From positions 1 through 51,248 of the forward strand of contig JAFWQQ010000008.1 of the NCBI GenBank assembly GCA_017545165.1: a stretch of 51,248 nt of DNA, given 5' to 3'. Within the stretch, counting starts at the first letter, position 1, and every line of letters begins with the position of its first letter. Below the pieces are notes generated by a model. It did no database searches. It was not told the origin of the DNA and saw nothing but the letters and a program-made list of their open reading frames with translations. The translations under genes and the position numbers were made by a program. Positions 22,881-31,491 of the stretch are shown one piece after another. Source of the DNA: Oscillospiraceae bacterium. Its GTDB lineage: Bacteria > Bacillota > Clostridia > Oscillospirales > Oscillospiraceae.

Positions 22881-25800
22881 TACTTCTTCTCCTTCCGTTT
22901 TTTCTTACATGCAAAGAAGCCGCAGACAGCAGCCCCGGCGAAGCCCACGCCCGTCAGCGAATACCAAAGGACAGGATTGCGGTCATCGCCGGTCTTGGGC
23001 GTGTCGCGCAGCTCGTTGTGCATTTCGATTTTGACCTCCGCGTCTGCACTGATGGTCACGATCTTATCCACGGCCAGCACATAGGCTGCGGAGGCGTTGT
23101 CGGACACCTCGGACACGCGGTAGTCGCCGCACCGCAGCCCCTCGATGAAGATTTCGCCCTTCTTGTCCGTGGTAAAGACCTTTTCATAGCCGTTCGGCCC
23201 GGTTACGCGGAAGGAGAAACCTTCGATCTTCTTGTCCGAGGAAGTCTTGAAGATTTTGAGAGCGCCGGTCTGCGGGTCGTTGATAAAGCAGCCTTTCCCG
23301 GCCTCGTTTTCCACGATCACGGTCTTGCCATGCTCCACGATCTCAAAGTAGTAGGCGTTTTCATCCAGGACAAAACCTGCCGGTGCTTTCGTCTCGCGCG
23401 TGAAGTAGCCGCCATAGGTGAGATCGCCCTGCTCATAGACACCCACGCTCACCTCCGGCATCGTTCCGAGCTTTTCATCGTCCTTATCCAGCTCCATATT
23501 GCCGTTGCTGTCGCGGTAGAGTTCAAACACAGCCCCGGTCAGCTTGTTTTCGGGGTAGTCCCGATCCACCTTGGTAAGCTGCACCGCGCCGCGGATCAGC
23601 GTGTTTTCCAACTCCAGTTCGATCACAGCGCCGTCCTTATCCATGTTGACCTCAAAGGTCTTGTCGGAGAGAACATAACCGGTGGGCGCGGAGATCTCAT
23701 GCACGATCCAGTTGCCATAGGGGACTTTGGCAAAAGAAAAGCCGCCGTCCTCGGCAGAGGTGGCGGTCAGAATGGCAGTGCCGGTGGTAAACTCGATTAT
23801 TTCTGGCTTGAACAGTCCGATGACTGCCCCGGCCAGCGGCGCGCCTGCATCGTCCTTTTTCAACCCGTGGACTTCACCGTACATCAGACGGTTTTCTATG
23901 CGCTTACCCTCATTGACCTTGATTTCCACCAGCGCAGTATCTTGCCCGGCGTAATCGAAGCTGATGGGATACTTGGTGTCGGGCAGGATATAGTGTTCAT
24001 CCGTGGACAGCTCTTTCAGATAGTAGCTGCCCAGCGGCAGGTTGGTCTTGATGGCGGCATAACCGTTGCTGTCAACGGAAACGATCTCCATGATGCCGTC
24101 CACGGGGATGGTGCTGCCATCGGCGGCGGTCAGTTCCTGCGCGGCATAGAGGCCAAAGGTGACGGCGCTGATCTCGCCGCACATGCCGATGCCAAACTTC
24201 TCGTCGGCAATCAGCACCTTGTTTAGTGTGACAGCGGCTTTCTGACGCTCGTTGTTGAAGCTGGCGGCTGTCTCGGTGATCTCCACCTCCTGCCCGGCAT
24301 AGATAAGTTCCACGGCTCGGACTTCGGTATTCAGCACCATGCCGTAGGGCGCTGTGACCTCGGTGATCTCATATTTGCCCAGGTACAGCGGCTGGCTGAC
24401 AGCTTCGCCGTCCTCGCCGGTGGTGATGGTATCCACCACGTCCCCGGCAGAATAGCGGAGGGTGCCGTCCAGCGTGACCACATCTTCGGCAGCGTGAATC
24501 TCATAGACCGCGCCGGGAAGCCCGCGCAGCTCATAGATCGGCTGGTAATAGCCCTTGGCGGTGACGGTGGCAAACACCTCGCCACTCTTGCTGATCTTGA
24601 TAACGCCTTTCTGCGCCGTGTTTTCCTTGGTGACTTCCACGACGGTGATCGCGTTTTCCTCGGTGGCGTCCTCGGCGGTCACATCGAAATACACGGGGTT
24701 GCTGTTCAGCACATAGCCATAGGGCGCGGATACCTCCACAAGCGAATAGCCCGTGCCGTACTCCAGCTTTTCGGGCGTAATCAAATAGCCCTCGTCGTTG
24801 GTATAGAAGGTGTCTATCACCGTCACTTCGGGATAGGTGAAGGTCTGCGTAATGAGCGATCCATCCGGGCGGTAAAGCTGGAAGCCAGCGCCCGCATAGG
24901 GGATGGGCTTGCCCGTCTCGGCGTCCACCTTGATGACCTTGATATAACTCTGGAACACGGCGTTATTGATGAGATAGCGGTAGGTGTGGCTATTCTCCGC
25001 AATATACACATCAAAGGCGGGCATCAGCTCCCGGCCATCCCAGCCGGATACCTGCTCCACGGTATAGATGCCATAGGGTAGGTCTTTACTCTGTGCAAAG
25101 CCGTTCTCGTCACAGGTGAGGAAGTCTTTCTCGCTCTCTTTGGCAGAGCCGTAATCCCCGGCAGCTTTCAGATAGATGGCAAAGGTTGCGCCTACCTCCG
25201 GCGTTTCGATCTGCGTCTCGCCGTCGTCGCAATGCTTGATGTTGGCGATGTTGCCCTTGATGATCTGCTCGGTCACGTCCAGAGAAACAGAGTTGTATTC
25301 CACGGTGAAGTTCCCGGCCTCCACTCCGACATGATGGATTGTGGTGTCCAGCAGATAGCCTTCGGACGGGGTAATCTCCCGGATCGACCAGTCATCGCCG
25401 CACACATAAGAGGCCGTCACAAACTGGCCGTTTTTGTCCGTGGTATAGGTGTCGATCAGCGTATCGCCCTGATACACACCGTAGACCGCCCCGGCCAGCG
25501 TCGCGTCGCCCTGCGCCGTGCCATTGCTGCTGTCGCTCTTGGTTACAGTAGCGTTCCACTTCTTCAGAATATTGGAAAAGCTCTTTTCGGTGACCTTGTT
25601 CCATTCGATAGCGGCTTTCTGGCTGGCAGGGACAACATATTTTACCGAAACGTCCACTTCCTCCAGCGTGTAGCCGGAGCCGATCAGCACATCCTTGAAA
25701 GATGCCTTGCCGGTGCTGTCCGTGACGGCGTATTCGTCCACGGCCAGGCTGGAGAGGGATGTCCCGTACAGGTGGAATTTGATCCCCTCCACCATCCCGT

Positions 25801-27016
25801 CCTCGGAAGTCTTGGTGACAGTCAGATCGCCGCGCTTGAGTACATTATTAAAGGTCACGGTGGTCGTGCGGCCTCCGATCACAGTCACGCGCTGCACATC
25901 CTGCGGCAGATAGCGGTCAAAGCTCTGCTCGGTCACGGTGTAGACGCCGGGGATTAGGCCGTCCACAAAGATGGTGCCATCTTCGGCGGTGGTGACAGTG
26001 CGCTCCATCTTCTCGCCGGAGATGGTGAAGCGGATACCAGCCACAACGCCGTCCTCCGAAGTCTTTTTCAGATCAAGGTTACCGGTGGGCGTCTCCACAT
26101 TCAGATAGGCGTACACGGGATCAGCGTTCTCCACGCCGGTCACAACATCCTGCAGGTTAGGATCACCATAGGCGATCAGTTTGGCGCTGGAGCTGACAGT
26201 GGGAATGTTGTTTCGGCTGGCTGTGATCGTCACCGTGCCGTCGAAGGGATCATCAGCAGAGAGGGTCAGCTTGTTCCCGGACTTGGAAACGGATACCTTG
26301 CTGTTGGAGCTGGAGAAATTAAATTCGGCCAGAACTCCGTTCGTATCCGTGAAGGTAAGGCTGTATGTTCCGTCCTTATACTCCAGATCCTGCGAGGCTA
26401 CGTCGGCAGAGCCTGACATAAAGCTGGGAATGACGCTGTGCCGCTGCATCCAGGCCACGATCTGATTGTAGTCGGCCAGTACGCCGGTGTTCGGCTGATT
26501 GCTGCCAAACTGAATGTCATAGATGGCGGTGCTGACCTGTTTATACGGCGGGGTGGATTCGCGGCAGCCGGTAACAAACTCCCACACAAGCTCGGCGGTG
26601 GCCACCCATTTCTCATCGTCGCTCCCGCTGAGGTTGCTCCAGTTGCCCTGATAACCGTACAGAAGCGCAAGGCCGATTGCCCTTTTTTGACCGGCTGAAA
26701 GAGCATCCCAGGCAGCAGAGGAGCTGCGGTACAGCGTGTCGTTCACCAGAAGATGGCGGCCCGGCTGGATACAGTAGGCGGTTTCTCCATCCACAAACAT
26801 CCTGGGCTTGGGATGGCCCGTGCCTCCGGCCAGATACCCGTCCACATCGGTTTCTCCGTTGTAAAGGATCATGTTGCCGTTGGAGTCGTAGCAGTAGTCG
26901 AATGTGATATTCCCGGCTTCCCCGGCAGCAAAAGCGGTGATTCCCGGAATAAAGGAAAATGCTGTGATCGCCGCCAGGACAAAAGCGGCGATCCGTTTGA
27001 AGATTTTGCTTTTCAT
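22880..27016 (-). CDS. Large cell-wall-anchored thioester/SpaA-repeat adhesin
   Basis: A 1378-aa surface protein with signal peptide 1-31 (ending TAFAAG). An N-terminal thioester-type domain carries YCIQPG (Cys82), the Cys of covalent host-binding bonds in this family. From about residue 310 there are many Cna-B/SpaA repeats, each with a GxY-x-(L/V)-x-E-type strand (GVYTVTEQS, GKYEITEVTAPYG, GSYYLKELS, GNWIVHEISAPTGY) that usually form Lys-Asn isopeptide bonds. It ends with the sortase-type signal TPKTGDD (~1339-1345), a hydrophobic span and KKKRKEKK; Thr replaces the usual Leu of LPxTG. Related proteins lie next to ParAB in Clostridia ICEs. Confidence 0.9.
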   Translation of the reverse strand: MKSKIFKRIAAFVLAAITAFSFIPGITAFAAGEAGNITFDYCYDSNGNMILYNGETDVDGYLAGGTGHPKPRMFVDGETAYCIQPGRHLLVNDTLYRSSSAAWDALSAGQKRAIGLALLYGYQGNWSNLSGSDDEKWVATAELVWEFVTGCRESTPPYKQVSTAIYDIQFGSNQPNTGVLADYNQIVAWMQRHSVIPSFMSGSADVASQDLEYKDGTYSLTFTDTNGVLAEFNFSSSNSKVSVSKSGNKLTLSADDPFDGTVTITASRNNIPTVSSSAKLIAYGDPNLQDVVTGVENADPVYAYLNVETPTGNLDLKKTSEDGVVAGIRFTISGEKMERTVTTAEDGTIFVDGLIPGVYTVTEQSFDRYLPQDVQRVTVIGGRTTTVTFNNVLKRGDLTVTKTSEDGMVEGIKFHLYGTSLSSLAVDEYAVTDSTGKASFKDVLIGSGYTLEEVDVSVKYVVPASQKAAIEWNKVTEKSFSNILKKWNATVTKSDSSNGTAQGDATLAGAVYGVYQGDTLIDTYTTDKNGQFVTASYVCGDDWSIREITPSEGYLLDTTIHHVGVEAGNFTVEYNSVSLDVTEQIIKGNIANIKHCDDGETQIETPEVGATFAIYLKAAGDYGSAKESEKDFLTCDENGFAQSKDLPYGIYTVEQVSGWDGRELMPAFDVYIAENSHTYRYLINNAVFQSYIKVIKVDAETGKPIPYAGAGFQLYRPDGSLITQTFTYPEVTVIDTFYTNDEGYLITPEKLEYGTGYSLVEVSAPYGYVLNSNPVYFDVTAEDATEENAITVVEVTKENTAQKGVIKISKSGEVFATVTAKGYYQPIYELRGLPGAVYEIHAAEDVVTLDGTLRYSAGDVVDTITTGEDGEAVSQPLYLGKYEITEVTAPYGMVLNTEVRAVELIYAGQEVEITETAASFNNERQKAAVTLNKVLIADEKFGIGMCGEISAVTFGLYAAQELTAADGSTIPVDGIMEIVSVDSNGYAAIKTNLPLGSYYLKELSTDEHYILPDTKYPISFDYAGQDTALVEIKVNEGKRIENRLMYGEVHGLKKDDAGAPLAGAVIGLFKPEIIEFTTGTAILTATSAEDGGFSFAKVPYGNWIVHEISAPTGYVLSDKTFEVNMDKDGAVIELELENTLIRGAVQLTKVDRDYPENKLTGAVFELYRDSNGNMELDKDDEKLGTMPEVSVGVYEQGDLTYGGYFTRETKAPAGFVLDENAYYFEIVEHGKTVIVENEAGKGCFINDPQTGALKIFKTSSDKKIEGFSFRVTGPNGYEKVFTTDKKGEIFIEGLRCGDYRVSEVSDNASAAYVLAVDKIVTISADAEVKIEMHNELRDTPKTGDDRNPVLWYSLTGVGFAGAAVCGFFACKKKRKEKK

Positions 27017-27065
27017 CTTTGACCTCCTGTTGGTTTGCTGGCTGAAATAATCAGCCGCAGAAATG

Positions 27066-27096
27066 AAAAAAGCTCCTGCCTTTTTTCGGTAGGAGC
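27066..27096 (-). terminator. Terminator between parB and the adhesin gene
   Basis: On the minus strand, GCTCCTACC, 7-nt loop, GGCAGGAGC (one G-U pair), then six Ts. Expression of the adhesin therefore needs read-through or its own promoter. Confidence 0.75.
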
Positions 27097-27211
27097 AAGG
27101 GGAACAGTCTCTTTTTCGGCTGGTACAGCTGGCTTGAGGGGGGTGAGGTGTGGAGAGGGGGAACAGCCGATTTCCCCGGCACAGTATATAGGCACACTAC
27201 CCCCTTGGCGG

Positions 27212-28150
27212 CTATCTTTCCATGCTGCGCTGGCGCTTGTAGTACATGTCCAGCGCCTTGACGATGGTATCCTCGATCTTCTGCGCGGGCGTCCCCGTGG
27301 GAAAATACTTGCTGATACGCTCTCTCGGCATACGAAACTGCTCCTTTTGGTTGGGCTTTTCCTCCTGCATGATGGACAAGATGACCTCCTCGGTCAGCTT
27401 GCCACTCTCGGAGAATTGGCGCATTTTGATGGTTTGGGCATGGGAGGGTGTGCAATCCTCCATCTCCATTATTTCATGGAGTATGGTCTGCTCGTTTTCA
27501 GGCAGGTAGGACAGCTCCACAGCGGGACGCATGGCGATCTTGTCCTCGTCCACCATGTCCAACAGCGGCGGGATTAGATAAGTGAGCCGGATATACCGTT
27601 GAATTTGCCTTGCACTATCTGGAGCATTATTCGCTAACTGCTCATCAGATCGTGTATCTCTCAACTTCGCGCCCACTGGGCGCAAAGTTTCGTCAAGGTC
27701 TGTTCTTTGACCTTGACGCCGCATGGCTTCCAGCTTCATCTTGTAGGCAAAGGCTTTCTCCGAGGGGAGGATGCTTTCACGCTGCAAGTTGCTGTCCACC
27801 ATGATAATGGTGGCCTCATCATCGGTCAGATCGCGCACCAGGCAGGGCATGGTGGGTTTCTGTGCCAGTTCGCAGCCCATCTTGCGCCGGTGGCCTGCTA
27901 CCATCTCATAGCCGCCGCCCTCCTTGGGGCGTACCATGCCCGGAACTAGAACACCATACTGCCGGATGCTGTCGGCCATTTCCATCATAGCCTCGTCCAT
28001 CTTCACCTTAAAGGGATGGTTGGGAAAGTCGCTGATCTCGTCCAGCGGTATGTCTACAACCGTTTCCCGCTTGGCTGCGTCCCGTTCCTCCTGTGTGGTA
28101 AAGAGGTCATCTACCGAGGTCAAAAGACTTGCCACGTTGCTTTTCCCCAA
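27212..28150 (-). CDS. ParB-family partition protein
   Basis: A 312-aa protein. The ParB/Srx-type N-terminal nuclease-like domain (about 30-135) contains VDIPLDEISDFPNHPFK, GVLVPGMVRPKEGGGYEMVA with GHRR, and NLQRESILPSEKAFAY. A helix-turn-helix region follows (residues ~175-230, ARQIQRYIRLTYLIPPLLD). It binds a centromere-like site and stimulates ParA in stable inheritance of plasmids and circularised ICEs. It overlaps the parA end by 44 nt, so both are one operon. Confidence 0.9.
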   Translation of the reverse strand: MGKSNVASLLTSVDDLFTTQEERDAAKRETVVDIPLDEISDFPNHPFKVKMDEAMMEMADSIRQYGVLVPGMVRPKEGGGYEMVAGHRRKMGCELAQKPTMPCLVRDLTDDEATIIMVDSNLQRESILPSEKAFAYKMKLEAMRRQGQRTDLDETLRPVGAKLRDTRSDEQLANNAPDSARQIQRYIRLTYLIPPLLDMVDEDKIAMRPAVELSYLPENEQTILHEIMEMEDCTPSHAQTIKMRQFSESGKLTEEVILSIMQEEKPNQKEQFRMPRERISKYFPTGTPAQKIEDTIVKALDMYYKRQRSMER

Positions 28151-28928
28151 AGCCCGTCACCTCCTTTATCAGTTCGCGGTAGGCATCCGCCGCCCGTCCT
28201 TTGGGGTCGTGCCGGAAAATGCTTTTGCCTGCGGTGCTGACTTCCGCCAGCCGCACCGTTGCGGGGATCACGGCCTCCATGACGGGCAGGCGCTTTCCGT
28301 AGTTCTCCTTGACCGACTTCACAATGTCTTTGCGGAAATTTGTCTCATTCGCCATCGTGAGAAACACGCCGCCGATCTTCAGCTTGGGATTGATCTGCCG
28401 CTTGATGCTCTGCACCGTGCCAATCAGCTCCGCCATGTCCTCAGCGGCAAGATAGTCCGCCTGCACGGGAATGAGAACATAGTCTGATGCGGACAGGGCG
28501 TTGATGACCAGCATACCGAGGGACGGGCGGCAATCCAGCAGCACATAGTCATAGTCCTTTTTTACGCTGTCCAGATACCGCTTCAAGACTGTCTCGCGGT
28601 TCATGGTGTTGACCAGCCCGATCTCTACCGCCGAAAGGGTGCGGTTTGCCGGGATGAAATCAAAGCCCTCTTCATGGTGCATGATCTCCGGGTGTTCCTT
28701 GCTGTCCTGTCCCGCCACAATGTCATTCATCACATTGCTGAGCGTCAAGGGCAGCTCATGGGGCTTGCGCTCGCCCAGCATCTTTGTGAGGTCGCCCTGC
28801 GGGTCAACATCCAGAAGCAAGACCTTGTTCCCATCCTGCGCCAGCCCTGCGCCGATGCAGTACACGCTGGTGCTTTTGCCGACGCCGCCCTTTTGGTTGG
28901 CAACGGCAATCACCTTTGTTTTCGCCAT
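28107..28928 (-). CDS. ParA-family partition ATPase
   Basis: A 273-aa Walker-type ATPase. The deviant Walker A is NQKGGVGKST near residues 11-20; Walker A' is LLLDVDPQGDLTKML; Walker B is YVLLDCRPSLGMLV. It works with ParB to segregate the element. GAAAGGAGGAAACC precedes the ATG at 28928. Retention of parAB on an element without visible transfer genes suggests a formerly mobile, possibly replicating circular form. Confidence 0.93.
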   Translation of the reverse strand: MAKTKVIAVANQKGGVGKSTSVYCIGAGLAQDGNKVLLLDVDPQGDLTKMLGERKPHELPLTLSNVMNDIVAGQDSKEHPEIMHHEEGFDFIPANRTLSAVEIGLVNTMNRETVLKRYLDSVKKDYDYVLLDCRPSLGMLVINALSASDYVLIPVQADYLAAEDMAELIGTVQSIKRQINPKLKIGGVFLTMANETNFRKDIVKSVKENYGKRLPVMEAVIPATVRLAEVSTAGKSIFRHDPKGRAADAYRELIKEVTGFGEKQRGKSFDLGR

Positions 28929-29020
28929 ATTGGTTTCCTCCTTTCGCAGATTTAGCCACCCACGGCGATGGTGGACGGCTATGTACCTCTATCGAAATTG
29001 TCGGTGATTATCATGGAAAC

Positions 29021-29049
29021 TAAAAACAGGCCGCGATACTGCGGCCTGT
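29021..29049 (-). terminator. Terminator of the membrane/metallopeptidase operon
   Basis: On the minus strand, ACAGGCCGC, 6-nt loop, GCGGCCTGT, then TTTTAG. It lies about 95 nt past the stop of the peptidase-like gene, separating it from parA. Confidence 0.85.
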
Positions 29050-29142
29050 AAAGGGAAGGTATGGCCAAAAGGTCACTGCCTCTGGCGAAAAACAAACGTA
29101 AGCAAGCTTTTTGAAATCCAATTCGTTATGATATTGGGCCTT

Positions 29143-31491
29143 TTATGTTTTTTGAAGTTTGCTCCGATATTCTTCGATGCGTTTTTGAAATTCATCGTAG
29201 TTCATGTTTGGTGAATTGACATTCTGAAACATATCCCGTAGTTCTATAGTGTCGGCAGGGGAAATGGATTCCTTCAGTATTTTTTTGCATTCTTTCAAAT
29301 AGCTACAAAGAGAGTAAACGGCTAAGAGAGGAAGTCGGCGTCCCTTCTTCGATTCTACTCCGGATGCAATGCCACGGGATAAGGTGAGCAACTCATCTTT
29401 CATCCTTAAGAAAACCAAGTTGTCCACTTGTTTTTGATTTGTAGGCAGACAGAGCAGAGAATCGAAGATTTCCGAGAGACTGCTGGGAGATAATTCATTG
29501 TCAGCATACAAAACGGCGTATATTCGTACACCCACCTGCTCATATGGCCTTTCGTCCGATTTTGAGGGGAGGGCGAAATCCTTTAACTGACCTAGAATAT
29601 AGTCTGAGGGTGAGAGCGAGAGAAGATGTAACATACATAGATCAGCAAAGCATTCCCGGAACAGGATAGATATATCTCGTAAGGCATTAGTAAACTTGTG
29701 CTCATTTGTCTGCTTCCCTTTGGCGAGAATCTCAGGGAGATATTTTAGCGGAGGATCATCGGGCTTGCGTTTCTTTTCATCGTATTTCTTAATCACTTCA
29801 ATAGTCGAAGACAGACTCTGCACAGATTCGCGGAAGTCATACAGCCAGCCCATGACTTCTGCGTTCATTTCCTCGATGGTTCTTTTTCCCTCTAGACGCT
29901 TCAATAATTCTGATGAGAGCGCCAAAATGACACTGTTGTGATTATAAGAAAAAATCTGATCGGCAAGAAGTGCAGCCGCCGCCATTGCATATTTCTTGGT
30001 ACGTATATCTCGTTTACGAAACGATTCCCCTATATAATGTGACATCTCATGGCAGAGGGTTTTTTGCATTTCAGGAGAATCATACAACATTTCGATAGGT
30101 ATTTTGATAAGAATCAGGCCTGGGAGATTGCCCATAGGAGAAAAGAGTTCTGATGCTAAGATTCTCTGATAAAAACCAGGGACTGGAAACAGGGCAATCT
30201 GGTGCTTACGTGTGTCCTCCTTTTGCAACAACAAAGCAACATGGTTTAAAAAAGCAAGTACATATTCCAACATAGCAATTGGGATATCAAAAACAGGAGG
30301 CCGGAGCTGTGGATACTGCGACAACTGACCTTCCGTCCGCATGACCTGTTCCATCACATTAGTCCAGCTTTCAATGAAAAGCTGAAAAGCAGTATGATCC
30401 GGCAGTGGCCCTTTCACCAACCGCAAGAGGAAGGCTCGTACGCCGGGGAGCATGAGATAGAAAAACTCATCAAGCATCGGCATTTGACTGAGGCGTAGCA
30501 GGCTGTAGCTAAGTTCTGAAATAGGACGAAGCCATGCGGGAGGGGAAGGTTCCTGCTGTTGTATCTGCACGACATCTCTACATAGGGACTCCAATTCAAG
30601 ATAATGCCGACTAAGGCTTTCATCCTGATGGAATTCAGGCCAGTCTCCGGTATCAACCGAGGCAATTCCCAACCTGGTCGTTATGGAGGAAAAAGCCTCA
30701 TCGAGCCGATTCTCCGCCGACCCTGTAAACCAGCGTCGAAAAAGGAAAAGGAGGGTGTTTACAGGTAAGTTTGGCCAACTCACTACAATATCATCGACTC
30801 CCGTTACAAAATGGGGCTGATCCTCTCCAAGCCCGCATTGCTGTTTGATCGCGTTTATCTCACCATTGGCCTTTGAGAATGATGAGACAGCGAAACGGAT
30901 GGTACATAGTGGGAGCCGCTCCTCTTCCGACACGACCTCATTGGTGCGCAAAAAAAGGTTATTGATGGCGCAATAGGTATAGATGCGCGCAATGCCTGGA
31001 TTTTTGCGTAGGGAGAGTGAGACACCAAGAAGGTGAGGAAGATTCTCTGACTTCCCGACTAGCACAGCGTCACAAAGCTCTATCGTGTGGAACAGCTGAA
31101 ATGTCTCGCATGTTGGGTCCAATTCTTTCAGCATCTGTAGAAGCTTGTCGTAAATCTCTCTGGCACCGGTAGTTTTTCCAAAGTGGATTCGTGAAACGAC
31201 AAGAAAACTCGTCCTCCTCTTCCAAAACATGTTGGCTCTATACTTCGCGATAAGGTAGAGCGGATGGAAATAATGTTCGCCACAGTCCATTTCAGCGAGT
31301 AGAGAATTTGACTTTTGAATTAACTTGAAAGGGTTAGCTTGCTCTTGACTGAGAGTACAAGTGTGGATTGCATCAAAGTGCCCAAGGGAGAACCAAGATT
31401 GACAGTCATTGCCAAAAGGCATTTTCAGTTCCGAAAATCCCTCCTTCTTCAGAGATGCCTTCTTCTCAAAAATAACAGCATAAAGTATCAT
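29143..31491 (-). CDS. Large HExxH metallopeptidase-like protein of unknown family
   Basis: A 782-aa soluble protein. LCHEMSHYIGE holds a zinc-binding HExxH (residues 481-485), and FRECFAD (E613, D617) is a plausible third-ligand helix as in gluzincins. The first ~250 residues look like three ~100-residue repeats, each with a strand motif ending in Asp plus hydrophobics: SLGHFDAIHTC (D40), TIELCDAVLVG (D141), VTGVDDIVVSW (D233/D234). Predicted beta-alpha-beta order suggests ferredoxin-like sensor domains (inference). No signal peptide or membrane span. Its ATG overlaps the membrane gene stop (ATGA). AT-rich. I recognise no named family. Confidence 0.8.
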   Translation of the reverse strand: MILYAVIFEKKASLKKEGFSELKMPFGNDCQSWFSLGHFDAIHTCTLSQEQANPFKLIQKSNSLLAEMDCGEHYFHPLYLIAKYRANMFWKRRTSFLVVSRIHFGKTTGAREIYDKLLQMLKELDPTCETFQLFHTIELCDAVLVGKSENLPHLLGVSLSLRKNPGIARIYTYCAINNLFLRTNEVVSEEERLPLCTIRFAVSSFSKANGEINAIKQQCGLGEDQPHFVTGVDDIVVSWPNLPVNTLLFLFRRWFTGSAENRLDEAFSSITTRLGIASVDTGDWPEFHQDESLSRHYLELESLCRDVVQIQQQEPSPPAWLRPISELSYSLLRLSQMPMLDEFFYLMLPGVRAFLLRLVKGPLPDHTAFQLFIESWTNVMEQVMRTEGQLSQYPQLRPPVFDIPIAMLEYVLAFLNHVALLLQKEDTRKHQIALFPVPGFYQRILASELFSPMGNLPGLILIKIPIEMLYDSPEMQKTLCHEMSHYIGESFRKRDIRTKKYAMAAAALLADQIFSYNHNSVILALSSELLKRLEGKRTIEEMNAEVMGWLYDFRESVQSLSSTIEVIKKYDEKKRKPDDPPLKYLPEILAKGKQTNEHKFTNALRDISILFRECFADLCMLHLLSLSPSDYILGQLKDFALPSKSDERPYEQVGVRIYAVLYADNELSPSSLSEIFDSLLCLPTNQKQVDNLVFLRMKDELLTLSRGIASGVESKKGRRLPLLAVYSLCSYLKECKKILKESISPADTIELRDMFQNVNSPNMNYDEFQKRIEEYRSKLQKT

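Noticed and set aside
22865-24226. 453-codon plus-strand frame opposite the adhesin gene
   Set aside because: The reverse strand encodes unmistakable SpaA repeats and anchor; the plus frame is its shadow.
19421-29001. Inverted 12-mer ACAATTTCGATA (19421-19432) and TATCGAAATTGT (28990-29001)
   Set aside because: Similarity stops at 12 bp and the positions have no clear relation to an element end; I cannot separate it from chance.
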